Shown: positions 24,694 to 33,670 of the stretch, piece by piece | Layout: each line of letters opens with the position of its first letter | Numbering within the stretch: position 1 is the first letter of the stretch | DNA from: Lancefieldella rimae ATCC 49626 | Lineage (GTDB): Bacteria; Actinomycetota; Coriobacteriia; Coriobacteriales; Atopobiaceae | DNA: 64,000 nt | Direction of reading: 5' to 3' | NCBI RefSeq assembly: GCF_000174015.1 | Contig: NZ_ACFE01000001.1 | Location: 310,001-374,000, forward strand | Program-made: the position numbers and the translations under genes | The notes under the pieces: generated by a model | Seen by the model: the letters and a program-made list of their open reading frames with translations, nothing else | Database searches by the model: none | What the model was told of the DNA's origin: nothing

Positions 24694-25986
24694 CTATGCC
24701 TCCGGATGAGCAAGATCTGAAAAAGGTGAGCCGGGATAATCAAACGTTGCAAAGTAGTCTGCCATTGTCTCCGCACGGCGGATAAGCTCTACCGTCTTGT
24801 CCTCATGATAGAGCAACTCAGCCGAACGAAGCTTGCCATTGTAGTTATATCCCATCGAAAAACCATGCGCTCCGGTATCGTGAATAAAGAGCAGGTCACC
24901 GACGTGAACTTTGGGAAGTGCACGGTCGCGGGCAAACTGATCATTGTTTTCACATAAACCGCCAACGACACTATATACATGATCGGCGGGAACATCTTCA
25001 GATCCCATTACGGTGATGTGATGGTAGGCATCATAGATTGCCGGCCGCATCAGGTTTGCCGCACACGCATCAACGCCAAGATAGTCATGATAGGTAACCT
25101 TTTCATGGAGTACGCGGGTAACCAAGCCGCCTGCCGGAGCCAAAAGCCACCTGCCAAGCTCAGAATATATGGCCACGTCATCCATGTTCTCAGAGACAAG
25201 CACTTCTTCGTATGCTCTTCGCACTCCCTCGCCAATGGCGCAAACATCGGCGCTTGCTTCTTCAGGCCGATAGGCAACACCGATACCACCGGAAAGATCA
25301 ACAAACCCTATGTGAATGCCAAGTTCTCTGTGCAGTCGCACGGCCAACTCAAAAAGAATACGGGCAAGCTTCGGATAGTAATCTTGCTCACGAGCATTGC
25401 TGGCAAGAAACGCATGCAATCCAAACACTTTTACACCGCGATCACGCAAGACTCGAAACGTTTCGAAAAGCTGTGCCTCAGTCATGCCAAACTTCGCATC
25501 CGCGGGGTTTCCGATGATGCCGTTTGTGGACTCAAAGGTGCCTCCCGGATTAAACCGCGCACAGATGCTATCCGGGAGTACGCCTCCAAGAGCAACGTCG
25601 AGTGTATCAAGCATATCGCCGCCGGCATCAAGATTGATAATGGCTCCCTGAGCGGCGGCTCGTTTAAAGTCTTCAGGAGGCGTGTCGTTGGATGAAAGCA
25701 TGATGTTTGAGCCCGTTACTCCGCAGGCATCAGCGAGTACCAACTCCGTAGCCGTTGCGCAATCACACCCGCAGCCAAGATCGCGCAGTAACTTGATGAT
25801 TGTCGGATTGGGGGTTGCTTTTATCGCAAAGAACTCTCGAAACCCGGGATTCCATGAGAAGGCTTTCTGCAAAAGGCGCACACGACGCACGATTTCCGCC
25901 TCATCATAAATATGAAAAGGCGTGGGATACTTTTTGGTAATGCGTTCAAGCTCATCTTTTGTTATAAACGGGTGCTTTTTCAACAC
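24694..25986 (-). CDS. lysA: Diaminopimelate decarboxylase
   Basis: LysA is the fold-III PLP enzyme that turns meso-diaminopimelate into lysine. The 430-residue protein has FFAIKATPNPTIIKLL with the PLP Lys, the GAIINLDAGGDML segment, HIGFVDLSGGIGVAY, and ENNDQFARDRALP near the substrate site. GGAGG precedes two possible starts, GTG 25986 and TTG 25983. In this lineage meso-DAP is also needed for peptidoglycan in many relatives, so flux at this step matters. It lies between dapA and the aminotransferase. Confidence 0.93.
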   Translation of the reverse strand: MLKKHPFITKDELERITKKYPTPFHIYDEAEIVRRVRLLQKAFSWNPGFREFFAIKATPNPTIIKLLRDLGCGCDCATATELVLADACGVTGSNIMLSSNDTPPEDFKRAAAQGAIINLDAGGDMLDTLDVALGGVLPDSICARFNPGGTFESTNGIIGNPADAKFGMTEAQLFETFRVLRDRGVKVFGLHAFLASNAREQDYYPKLARILFELAVRLHRELGIHIGFVDLSGGIGVAYRPEEASADVCAIGEGVRRAYEEVLVSENMDDVAIYSELGRWLLAPAGGLVTRVLHEKVTYHDYLGVDACAANLMRPAIYDAYHHITVMGSEDVPADHVYSVVGGLCENNDQFARDRALPKVHVGDLLFIHDTGAHGFSMGYNYNGKLRSAELLYHEDKTVELIRRAETMADYFATFDYPGSPFSDLAHPEA

Positions 25987-26001
25987 TTTTCCTCCAAAGC
26001 C

Positions 26002-27147
26002 CTATAGGGTACGAAGCCGATCCACAAACCCGTGCAATCGAGCAAGTCCTTCTCGAAGTGTCTCCTCAAAAACCGCATAACTGATGCGTACAAAGCCCTC
26101 GGCACCAAAAAATACGCCAGGTACCAAAGCAACTCCTGCCTCTTCAATGGCCCGCAGACAGAATTCCTCACTTGAAAGGCCGAATTCCGAAATTCGAGGA
26201 AACGCGTAAAAAGCACCCTCCGGCCTTATCGTAGGCAAGGCCATCTTGGCGAGAGCGTCAAGGGTAATGTCTCTGCGTCTTTGGTACTTCTCGCGTGAAT
26301 CAGACGTAGATGTTCTAAGCGCCTCACAGGCAGAGGCCTGTAAAAATGACGGAACCGATGAAACCATTTGCTGGTGCACTTTTGCGATATCGGCCGCAAG
26401 ACTATCAGTCGTTGCCACCCAACCAAGACGCCAGCCGGTCATTGCCCACGGTTTAGAGAAGCTGTTTGTCACAATAATGCGATCCGCAAGCTGCGGATAT
26501 TTTGCTGCGAAACGCGGTACGTCTTGCACGTAGGAAAGCTCCCGGTACACGTCATCGCAAATGACATAGAAGTTTTTCTCAGCGGCAACGCGCGCCACCG
26601 CATCAAGAGATTCATGCGAAAGTATGCATCCCGTAGGATTGTTTGGAGAGGTAAGCACTATTGCTTTCGTTTTCTTGGTTACTGCCGCCATAAGCGCGTC
26701 CAGACTGATTTGAAAGTCAGTCTGAACCGTATCAAGGACCACCGGAGTTGCGTGAAGAAGCGTGGTGATTGAGCTGTACACAATATAGGCCGGAGACGGA
26801 ATGATTACCTCATCTCCCGGGTTGAGAAGAGCCGCGAGAGAAGCAAAAAGAGCTTCGGTTGCACCAACCGTTGTGATAACGCCCTCGGGAGTCACGGAAA
26901 ACCCGCGCTCACGCTCCCATGCCGCAATGGCGTCCCGCAACTCCGGATACCCCACGTTAGGCGGATAATGCGTATTTTTTGCTTTAAGCTCCGCATCAAC
27001 CAAAGCCGAAATGTTTTGCGGTGTGTCTTCCGCCGGCTCGCCGATTGTTAGCGATATGCAATCGGGATTTGCGGAGGCAAGCGCCGAGAAGCGTCTGATG
27101 CCCGATGGCTTAAATGCGTGAAGAGTTGAATTTCTCGTAAGTGACAT
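26002..27147 (-). CDS. Class I/II aminotransferase, probable N-acetyl-diaminopimelate aminotransferase
   Basis: This PLP enzyme has ISLTIGEPAEDTP, the YPELRDAIAAWE segment, SPNNPTGC, and the PLP Lys in VTNSFSKPWAMTGWRLGW. It resembles the aspartate/PatA group. The start MSLTRNSTLHAFKPSGIRRFS at 27147 has AAGGA upstream. It heads an operon with lysA, dapA, dapB and dapH. Because dapH implies the acetylase route, which needs an N-acetyl-LL-DAP aminotransferase (PatA/DapX), this gene is the natural candidate. That assignment is from context; general aspartate transamination remains possible. Confidence 0.85.
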   Translation of the reverse strand: MSLTRNSTLHAFKPSGIRRFSALASANPDCISLTIGEPAEDTPQNISALVDAELKAKNTHYPPNVGYPELRDAIAAWERERGFSVTPEGVITTVGATEALFASLAALLNPGDEVIIPSPAYIVYSSITTLLHATPVVLDTVQTDFQISLDALMAAVTKKTKAIVLTSPNNPTGCILSHESLDAVARVAAEKNFYVICDDVYRELSYVQDVPRFAAKYPQLADRIIVTNSFSKPWAMTGWRLGWVATTDSLAADIAKVHQQMVSSVPSFLQASACEALRTSTSDSREKYQRRRDITLDALAKMALPTIRPEGAFYAFPRISEFGLSSEEFCLRAIEEAGVALVPGVFFGAEGFVRISYAVFEETLREGLARLHGFVDRLRTL

Positions 27148-27209
27148 ATGCAGTCCTTCGCAACCAAACGTCAAAGTACGCGGTATGATTTAAGCATACG
27201 ACACAAACG

Positions 27210-27264
27210 TTGCGGAGAGGTTGCCGGCACGTAAATTTTTGTATTTACAGGCGTATCTCCGCAA
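27210..27264 (+). other. Structured leader upstream of the EEP protein gene
   Basis: TTGCGGAGA (27210-27218) pairs with TCTCCGCAA (27256-27264), enclosing a second hairpin GTAAAT/ATTTAC (27231-27236 with 27243-27248). A TATGAT box (27184-27189) lies upstream. It ends 44 bp before the start codon and has no T-run. It could be a small regulatory leader, but it matches no riboswitch that I recognise. Confidence 0.4.
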
Positions 27265-27307
27265 TTGCGATCCGTCGATATGCTCGCCGTGTTCATGAGG
27301 AGGCTCA

Positions 27308-28441
27308 ATGAAAAAGCACGTCTTACGCGTTTTAAAGGTATTACTTGGCATGGTAGTTGCCATTGCGCTTATCTTTGGTGGATACGTCCTCTATTTGCAG
27401 CTTAACTACTATCGTATTTCCGACAATACCGCCGTCACCAATGAGGGAGCCTCTCCTTCCACCACGCACATTGAGGTTGGTAAAGAGTACACCGCCTCAA
27501 CCTACAACATTGGTTTTGGTGCCTATACTCCCGACTACACCTTCTTTATGGACGAAGGCATCATGGCCGACGGTACGCGAACCAAAGGTGAACACGGACG
27601 TGCCGTAAGTAAAGACTCTGTCGAGAAGTGCACTGAGGGAGCGCTGGGAACTATTGCCTCACTCAATAATGGAACAGCCCCTGATTTCATGCTCTTTCAG
27701 GAAGTGGACAGAAACTCTGACAGAAGCTATCACGTTAACCAAGTTCAAGAAACGGAATCAAAGTTCCCTCAAGATGCTTCCTATTTCGCGCAGAATTTCC
27801 ATACCGGTTTTCTTGCGTACCCGATTCCTGAATTTCACGGAAGTGTGGACGCGGGTCTCATGACTCTCTCCAACGTCACAGCTGCAAAGAGCACGCGCCG
27901 AAGCTATCCCGTTGACCAGTCGTTCTTTGCAAAATTCTTTGACCTTGACCGCTGTTTCATGATCACGAGATATCCCACAAGTGATGGGCATGAGCTGGTA
28001 CTTATCAATTCGCACATGTCTGCATACGATGCCGGAGGCACTATGCGCGCCAAACAACTTGCCATGCTGAGAGAAGTTCTTACGCAAGAGCGCGCCAAAG
28101 GCAATTATGTTATCGCCGGCGGGGATTGGAACCATGCGCTTGCAGGATCTCTTTCTCTGTATCCGTCTGACCAGCAAGTCCCTGACTGGGTCGCCGAGCT
28201 GAAAGACTCTGATTTGCCGGAAGGATTCTCCGTAGTTAAGGCTGACAACCTCGCAGACGTTCCCAGCTGTCGTGGTGACGATATCCCCTATACCAAAGGT
28301 CATACCTACACCACTACGGTTGACGGTTGGATCGTTTCCGACAACGTAAAAGCTCGGGCGGAAAACATTGATACCGGCTTTGCGTACAGCGACCATAATC
28401 CCGTACTTCTGCGCTTTACACTCGGTACGAACGCACAGTAG
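27308..28441 (+). CDS. Exported or membrane-anchored endonuclease/exonuclease/phosphatase-family protein
   Basis: Residues 1-30 are a signal anchor (LRVLKVLLGMVVAIALIFGGYVLY). The rest is an EEP-fold domain: STYNIGFG, FMLFQEVDRN (metal-binding Glu), LVLINSHMSAYD, VIAGGDWNHAL and the catalytic SDHNPVLLRF. These residues are complete, so it should be an active metal-dependent phosphoesterase outside the membrane. Substrate could be nucleic acid, a phospholipid or a sugar phosphate; the sequence does not say. GAGGAGG precedes the ATG. Degenerate copies of its 3' end follow it. Confidence 0.85.
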   Translation: MKKHVLRVLKVLLGMVVAIALIFGGYVLYLQLNYYRISDNTAVTNEGASPSTTHIEVGKEYTASTYNIGFGAYTPDYTFFMDEGIMADGTRTKGEHGRAVSKDSVEKCTEGALGTIASLNNGTAPDFMLFQEVDRNSDRSYHVNQVQETESKFPQDASYFAQNFHTGFLAYPIPEFHGSVDAGLMTLSNVTAAKSTRRSYPVDQSFFAKFFDLDRCFMITRYPTSDGHELVLINSHMSAYDAGGTMRAKQLAMLREVLTQERAKGNYVIAGGDWNHALAGSLSLYPSDQQVPDWVAELKDSDLPEGFSVVKADNLADVPSCRGDDIPYTKGHTYTTTVDGWIVSDNVKARAENIDTGFAYSDHNPVLLRFTLGTNAQ

Positions 28442-28532
28442 TTAAGGTGGGAACGCTCGGTAACCGGAGGCACGAACGCGCAATAGCAGGAGGCGCAGGC
28501 ACGCAGTAGCTGAAGTTCGAGTGCATAGTAGC
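28427..28532. repeat. Degenerate copies of the 3' end of the EEP gene
   Basis: ACGAACGCACAGTAG (28427-28441, holding the stop codon) recurs as ACGAACGCGCAATAG (28472-28486), and shorter forms CACGCAGTAGC (28500-28510) and GTGCATAGTAGC (28521-28532) follow. It looks like an old tandem duplication at the gene end. The 306-bp gap to 28748 holds these, a palindrome at 28606-28625 and two copies of GTAGACTCTT/GTGGACTCTT near 28678 and 28700. Confidence 0.6.
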
Positions 28533-28605
28533 CGGACTTTTGCGTTTTCTGCTTAGCGTAAGCATACGGTCATCAAAAGAGCAATACCCCATCAAATTCC
28601 ATGCA

Positions 28606-28625
28606 AATGTTGTAATTACAACGTT
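28606..28625. promoter_or_regulatory. Palindromic candidate operator upstream of the DUF438 protein
   Basis: GTTGTAATTACAAC (28609-28622) is a perfect 14-bp palindrome, extended to AATGTTGTAATTACAACGTT with one mismatched pair at the third base from each end of the 20-bp span. It lies about 140 bp before the start at 28763. The length and symmetry fit a dimeric regulator. The regulator is unknown. Confidence 0.45.
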
Positions 28626-28762
28626 CTTCTCGGCACAAACGTGACAAACTGCTGTTGAGTAAAAAGTCAGCCTTGGTGGACTCTTGAAAGTAAACCGGGG
28701 TAGACTCTTTATGGATCACCGATATATTCATTGCTTCCTGAAGCTTCTTGAAAGGAGTTCTC

Positions 28763-30385
28763 ATGCAAAACATGATTGATTTGGATAAATCCGTATACGA
28801 AATCTGCACAAAGTTCCCCGCCATTAAAGATCTTATGGCAGAAAACGGATTCAAAGAGATTACCGAACCTGGTCGTCTGCAAACCATGGGCCGCTTTATG
28901 ACGATTCCCAAGGGATGCGCGCATAAGGGCGTTGATCTTGAAGAACTAAAGGACGTCTTCCGAGCTCACGGATTTATCATCAAAGGTGACGACGTTGCTG
29001 CAGACAAGTCCTCTGTTGCTACGGTGGAAGCTCCTGTTGCTCCAGGTGGGGCCCCTGCTACCCCAGATGAAAACCCCATTGCCACAACCCCTGAAGAGCG
29101 CAAGGCTCTCATTGCGCAGTATCTGGAGCGCCTCAACGACGGTGAGGATATCGAGAGCGTTCGTGAAGACTTTGCTCGCAACTTTAAGGACGTTTCCGGT
29201 GGTGAAATATCCACCGCCGAGCAGGAACTCATTGCGGGAGGCGTTCCCATGGAGAAGGTTCTTCGCCTCTGCGACGTTCATGCCTCGCTCTTTGAAGGTC
29301 ATGTTTCCTGTGCACACACCGGAGCAGCCGGAGCGGTTGAAGAAACACCGGGACATCCCGTATGGACCATGCGTCAGGAAAACGATCGCATTATGGCTTT
29401 TATCAACGATCGCGTAAAGCCTGACGTCAAACGCACCCGCATGCTCACCGAAGCCTCTTCTGCGGCAGAGCGTGAAGGCATCGTTGCCATTTTGAAGGCC
29501 GACATGGAAGCGTTTGATGAGGTGTTTATCCACTATAAACGCAAGGAAGAGCTGCTCTTTCCTCATCTTGAGCGCCATGACATCACCGGTCCCTCTAAGG
29601 TCATGTGGGGCAAAGATGATGAGGTAAGAAATGCCGTGCATGGTGCTGAAGCTCTGCTTGGAACCGCCTACGGTGAGTACGATTCCCAGCTTTTAGCAGG
29701 TGTTGCCGACTACCTTGATGAGGCCGTTGAAGGCACCCTCTCCATGGTGAGCAAAGAAGAAAACGTGTTGATTCCACTTTCCCTCGAGCATCTCTCGGCA
29801 ACCCAGTGGACCCAGATCGCCTCGGAGGAAAACGAGTTCGGTCACGCGTTTGGCGTCACTCCTCCTGCGTGGCACGCAGATCCGCTTGAGCTTGCAAACG
29901 ATAAGCTGAACGAGATGGAAGCTACCGCCTCCGGTGAGAACGCAGAAAACTCCTCTGACACGCGCACTTCTCAAGATGAAACAATCCGTCTGTCTACCGG
30001 CGAGTTTACTCTCGCACAACTCGAAGCTGTGTTTGCAACCATTCCTTTGGACATTACCTTTGTGGACGCCAACGACAAGACCTGCTACTTCAGCCATGGC
30101 GATACCCGCGCTTTCCCGCGCCCCAAGAGTTGTCTTGGCCGCGATGTGTATGACTGCCATCCACCCAAAAGCCAAGAAGCAGTACGCCGCATCTTAACCG
30201 AGTTCAAGAGCGGTAAGCGCGACGTTTCAGAGTTTTGGTTCAAGGCCATGGGTAAGTTCTTGTACGTCCGCTACTTTGCCGTTCGCGATGAGGAGGGCAA
30301 CTACCTCGGCGCTCTTGAAACCACGCAGGATATCGGACCTATCAAAGCACTTGAAGGCGAGAATCGCCGCGGATCTGATGCATAA
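28763..30385 (+). CDS. DUF1858/DUF438/hemerythrin/PAS protein
   Basis: The start ATG 28763 has AAGGAG and gives 540 residues. Domains in order: DUF1858 (IDLDKSVYEICTKFPAIKDLMAENGF, about 5-75); an Ala/Pro linker; DUF438 (about 115-185, LNDGEDIESVREDFARNFKDVSGGEISTAEQ); a hemerythrin-like HHE domain (about 205-340, with HPVWTMRQEND, HYKRKEELLFPHLERH and NVLIPLSLEHL), which could hold a di-iron site; and a C-terminal PAS-type domain (IPLDITFVDANDKTCYFSHGDTRAFPRP, then GRDVYDCHPPKS). Proteins of this plan occur in anaerobes and are linked to sensing or handling oxygen, nitric oxide or heme. A role as a redox or NO sensor is an inference. Confidence 0.88.
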   Translation: MQNMIDLDKSVYEICTKFPAIKDLMAENGFKEITEPGRLQTMGRFMTIPKGCAHKGVDLEELKDVFRAHGFIIKGDDVAADKSSVATVEAPVAPGGAPATPDENPIATTPEERKALIAQYLERLNDGEDIESVREDFARNFKDVSGGEISTAEQELIAGGVPMEKVLRLCDVHASLFEGHVSCAHTGAAGAVEETPGHPVWTMRQENDRIMAFINDRVKPDVKRTRMLTEASSAAEREGIVAILKADMEAFDEVFIHYKRKEELLFPHLERHDITGPSKVMWGKDDEVRNAVHGAEALLGTAYGEYDSQLLAGVADYLDEAVEGTLSMVSKEENVLIPLSLEHLSATQWTQIASEENEFGHAFGVTPPAWHADPLELANDKLNEMEATASGENAENSSDTRTSQDETIRLSTGEFTLAQLEAVFATIPLDITFVDANDKTCYFSHGDTRAFPRPKSCLGRDVYDCHPPKSQEAVRRILTEFKSGKRDVSEFWFKAMGKFLYVRYFAVRDEEGNYLGALETTQDIGPIKALEGENRRGSDA

Positions 30386-30431
30386 AGGTACTTGACTCCA
30401 CCTTGAATTTCATATGCTTCAACAGCACGTT

Positions 30432-30457
30432 CTTCTCGCCGCGCGTATAGCGAGAAG
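30432..30457. repeat. Inverted pair of the GCGAGAAG motif after the DUF438 gene
   Basis: CTTCTCGC (30432-30439) and GCGAGAAG (30450-30457) flank ten bases, 46 bp after the stop at 30385. It may serve as a terminator in the plus direction, with GGGCGTGTTTTCG following, though the T-run is poor. Confidence 0.85.
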
Positions 30458-30609
30458 GGCGTGTTTTCGACTATTAGTCCGTATGCTTGTCGACATCAAT
30501 CCTGGAAAGCAATATGGTTAACCTGCAATTTTTGTATCAAGAATTAAACACACAATAAACTGATTTGTGCTGCTTGCAGTACTTTTCGAAATGTGGCTCA
30601 AATTTGCTA

Positions 30610-30706
30610 TTTACTGGTGGTTTTAGTCGACAAAAGCGATGTTTAGTGGTGGTTTTTCCGGGATTTGAGCGTTTAGTGGTGAATCAAATCACCCGTAAAC
30701 GCTCAA
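30610..30706. repeat. TTTAGTGGTGGTTTT repeats ending in a long hairpin
   Basis: Copies are TTTACTGGTGGTTTT (30610-30624), TTTAGTGGTGGTTTT (30642-30656) and TTTAGTGGTGA (30672-30682). The last is inside a hairpin whose outer arms TTGAGCGTTTA (30665-30675) and TAAACGCTCAA (30696-30706) match perfectly over 11 bp, with inner GGTGA/TCACC. A further inverted pair GATTTGCA/TGCAAATC lies at 30767-30787. The 538-bp gap 30386-30923 holds only these elements and no convincing gene. Confidence 0.75.
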
Positions 30707-30923
30707 TTTGGCACCAATCCGCTGCCTCATATGAAAAGCACAACTAAAGCAAAACAGCTGCCTGCGGATTTGCAATTCATGCAAATCACGGAGAAATCCA
30801 CTTTGAAGTTTTGTGCGTTAAAACCGAGAAACTCTTGCATTCCAAATTGCAGGCGAGAACTCCTTGGAATGAAACCTTCAATCTTGGCTACAATAGTCAC
30901 GAATCATCGACCAAAGGATTGTT

Positions 30924-32279
30924 ATGTCACCATCAACACGCACTTCTCGCGACACCTTCCAAAGCGCATCTCGCAGTACATCTCGGCATACTCAAAACTA
31001 TGCATACGCCATCGTTGCGTCATGCATAGCCATTATGTTTTTCCCTTGTGCCATTATTCTGACCTGCTTTGGTATATTCATTACGCCTGTCACGCAGTAT
31101 TTTGGGGTCCCAAAAGTCAGCTTTTCACTCGTATTTTCCGTCATCTGCCTCACGATGATGGTTGCACTTCCCATCACGGGTCGGCTGCTAAAAAAATACA
31201 GCATGCGCACGATTCTTACGATAGACACGCTTCTTTGTGGTCTTGCATACGGTGCCATGGGATTGGTGCAGGCAGTTTGGCAGCTCTATATCTGCGGCAT
31301 TGTCATTGGAATTGGTCTGCCAGGCCTCATCTTTTTAGCCGTGCCAACGCTTATAGGAAATTGGTTCTCCAAACGAGTCGGATTTTTTACCGGTCTGTGC
31401 TTTGCTTTTACCGGCATCGGCGGTGCTCTTTTTAATCCCATTGGTTCAACGCTCATCGCAAGCGGCTCCGACGGCTGGCGTATGTGTTATTTCATCTTTG
31501 CCGCAATCATTCTTGCATGTACGCTGCCTTTTACCTTCTTCGTTGTTCGCGACAAGCCCTCTGATCTTGGACTTCTTCCCATGGGCTCAGACGAGAAGAA
31601 CGTCGAAGCCAGCGCCTCTACCGACGCCAAAACCGCCACCGAGAGCGCACACGCACAGTCAAACCTTGACGATGGCATCTCGGCACACAAGGCGCTCCGA
31701 ATGCCGTCCTTCTTCATGATTGGAGCATTCTACGCCCTCATTACCTTAAACCAGCAAATCTCGCAGTTTTTTCCCAGTTACGCAGCCACATTTGCCGCTA
31801 CGGCACCTGAAATCGCCACTGCCGGAGGCCTTATCGCCGGTGCCGTTATGGTCGGACAAGCCGTGGGAAAGGTAGTCCTTGGCGCTCTTAACGATACCTC
31901 TGAGAGAATCGCTTGTTTTGCTGGCGTTCTCTGCGGCGTCGTTGGTCTGGTACTGCTTTGGCTCAAGATAACCGCACTTCCCATTATGCTTCTCGGAGCG
32001 GCTCTTTTTGGCGTGGTATATGCCATGACCACCGTTGAGACGCCTATCTTGGTTCGTGCGGTTTTTGGCAACAAAGACTACACTATCATTTACTCCCGGA
32101 TTGCCATTGTCAGCTCGCTCATGTCCGCAATCGCACTGGTAGTATGGAGTCTTATCGTCGATGGCTCGGCCGGTGGATACGATATCCTGTTTGGCCTTGG
32201 TTTTGCCCTCATGCTCAGCTGCTTGATCTTGGCTCTTTTTGCGCTCAGGAATGCACACTGGGCAAACTGCACGCGATAA
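30924..32279 (+). CDS. Major facilitator superfamily transporter
   Basis: The 451-residue protein has twelve probable membrane helices in two halves separated by a hydrophilic loop rich in Ala, Glu and Asp (about 215-255). The loop between helices 2 and 3 reads GRLLKKYSMRTIL, a variant of the MFS signature. The overall form (FGIFITPVTQYFGVPKVSFSLVFSV, then GGALFNPIGSTLI) suggests the oxalate/formate-antiporter-like or monocarboxylate group. The substrate cannot be told. AAAGGA precedes the ATG. It is convergent with the M18 aminopeptidase, 14 bp away. Confidence 0.88.
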   Translation: MSPSTRTSRDTFQSASRSTSRHTQNYAYAIVASCIAIMFFPCAIILTCFGIFITPVTQYFGVPKVSFSLVFSVICLTMMVALPITGRLLKKYSMRTILTIDTLLCGLAYGAMGLVQAVWQLYICGIVIGIGLPGLIFLAVPTLIGNWFSKRVGFFTGLCFAFTGIGGALFNPIGSTLIASGSDGWRMCYFIFAAIILACTLPFTFFVVRDKPSDLGLLPMGSDEKNVEASASTDAKTATESAHAQSNLDDGISAHKALRMPSFFMIGAFYALITLNQQISQFFPSYAATFAATAPEIATAGGLIAGAVMVGQAVGKVVLGALNDTSERIACFAGVLCGVVGLVLLWLKITALPIMLLGAALFGVVYAMTTVETPILVRAVFGNKDYTIIYSRIAIVSSLMSAIALVVWSLIVDGSAGGYDILFGLGFALMLSCLILALFALRNAHWANCTR

Positions 32280-32293
32280 TTTCAAACAGAAAC

Positions 32294-33670
32294 TTACTGA
32301 CGTACCTCAAAAGCATCCGCTTCAGAGATGACTACGTCGGCATTATAAAATGCGAGAAGCGCCCGTATTCCTAAGACCGTATCGTGCGATCCCGTGGTCT
32401 CAAAAACGGAATGCATGGCAAGCTGCGGAAGTCCCACGTCAACACCATGTATGCTCACGTGCATATTGGAAAGATTGCCTAAGGTTGATCCTCCCGGCAT
32501 ATCACTGCGATTAGCAAAAACCTGGTACGGTATGCCATTGGTCGATAAAATCTCCTCAAATGCAGCGCGACTGAAGGCATCGGTGCAGTACGACTGACGC
32601 GCCGCCTCTTTGATAACAATACCTCCGTTGAGGACACACTGATTGACCGTGTCGTACTTCTCGGGATGTGCTGGGTGCACGGCATGAGCATTATCACAGC
32701 TCACCAACATTGAAGCTGAAAGAGCCCGGTGCAAATCTTCTTCGCCCAAACCAAGCGCTCCGTTAATGCGGCTAAGAGTATCACGTAAGAAAGTAGATAG
32801 AGCCCCTTGTTTGGTGTTGGAGCCCACCTCCTCGTTGTCAAAACACGCATACACGGAAATATCGGCATCATTGTCAGACGCGAGAAATGCTCTCAGCGCA
32901 GCATAAGCTGCCTGTAAATCATCCAAGTGCCCGGCAGACACAAACTCATCTTGAATACCCCAAATACGACCTCCCGTATGGTCGGCTAAAAAGAGATCCC
33001 AAGAAAGAACATCCTCCTCATTAACTCCGGCCTCCTTGGCAACCATACGTTTAAACGAACCTTCTGAAAGCTCGCCTGCCGAGAAGAGCGGCATGAGATC
33101 AACGGATCGATTGAGCTCGGGAGTCAATCCCGACGCATGATCCAAATGAATAGCCAGACTGGGGATAAGCGCGACATCGCGCGTAATGTTAATCAGACGA
33201 GACTCTATCCGGGCACCACTTCTGACCAGCACACGACCTGCAAGCCCAAGTGGCCTGTCAAACCACGTATGGTCAATCATGCCTCCATAGGCTTCTACCG
33301 AAAGGCGCAGCATCTTTTGTGCACTCTGTACCTCAGGCACTGCCTTCACCTTATAGGAAGGAGAGTCGCCATGAGCTGCGGCAATTTGAAAGTGATACGG
33401 CGCCCCTTGATACGTCGCTCTCCGGCATGGCGCGTCTGTATTGAACTTCTCGCCCACCTTCCACGCAATGACGGAAGAATTATTTCTCACGGTAAAATAG
33501 CAACCGCCAGGAGAAACATTCCATGTGGCACCCTCAGAAAGATAGACAAATCCCGCCTCTTCAAGACGATTGCGAATGGCGTTTGCCGTATGGAACATTG
33601 AAGGGCTCTCATCAATAAATGCAAGTAAATCGTGGGAAACTGCAAGATATTCTTCTGTCAGTGACAACAA
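32294..33670 (-). CDS. M18-family aminopeptidase
   Basis: M18 enzymes are cytoplasmic dodecameric di-zinc aminopeptidases that prefer acidic or neutral N-terminal residues. The protein shows AAAHGDSPSYKVK (zinc His), FVSAGHLDDLQAAYAALRAF, SVYACFDNEEVGSNTKQGA (Glu catalytic and zinc residues), SCDNAHAVHPAHPEKYD and MHSVFETTGSHD at the C-terminus. The start is TTG 33670 with AAGGAG seven bases upstream, or TTG 33667. It gives 458 residues, a typical length. Confidence 0.93.
   Translation of the reverse strand: MLSLTEEYLAVSHDLLAFIDESPSMFHTANAIRNRLEEAGFVYLSEGATWNVSPGGCYFTVRNNSSVIAWKVGEKFNTDAPCRRATYQGAPYHFQIAAAHGDSPSYKVKAVPEVQSAQKMLRLSVEAYGGMIDHTWFDRPLGLAGRVLVRSGARIESRLINITRDVALIPSLAIHLDHASGLTPELNRSVDLMPLFSAGELSEGSFKRMVAKEAGVNEEDVLSWDLFLADHTGGRIWGIQDEFVSAGHLDDLQAAYAALRAFLASDNDADISVYACFDNEEVGSNTKQGALSTFLRDTLSRINGALGLGEEDLHRALSASMLVSCDNAHAVHPAHPEKYDTVNQCVLNGGIVIKEAARQSYCTDAFSRAAFEEILSTNGIPYQVFANRSDMPGGSTLGNLSNMHVSIHGVDVGLPQLAMHSVFETTGSHDTVLGIRALLAFYNADVVISEADAFEVRQ

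Noticed and set aside
30731-31435. 234-residue plus-strand frame upstream of the MFS gene
   Set aside because: It overlaps the real MFS gene out of frame, starts in repeat-rich DNA, and lacks a ribosome site.
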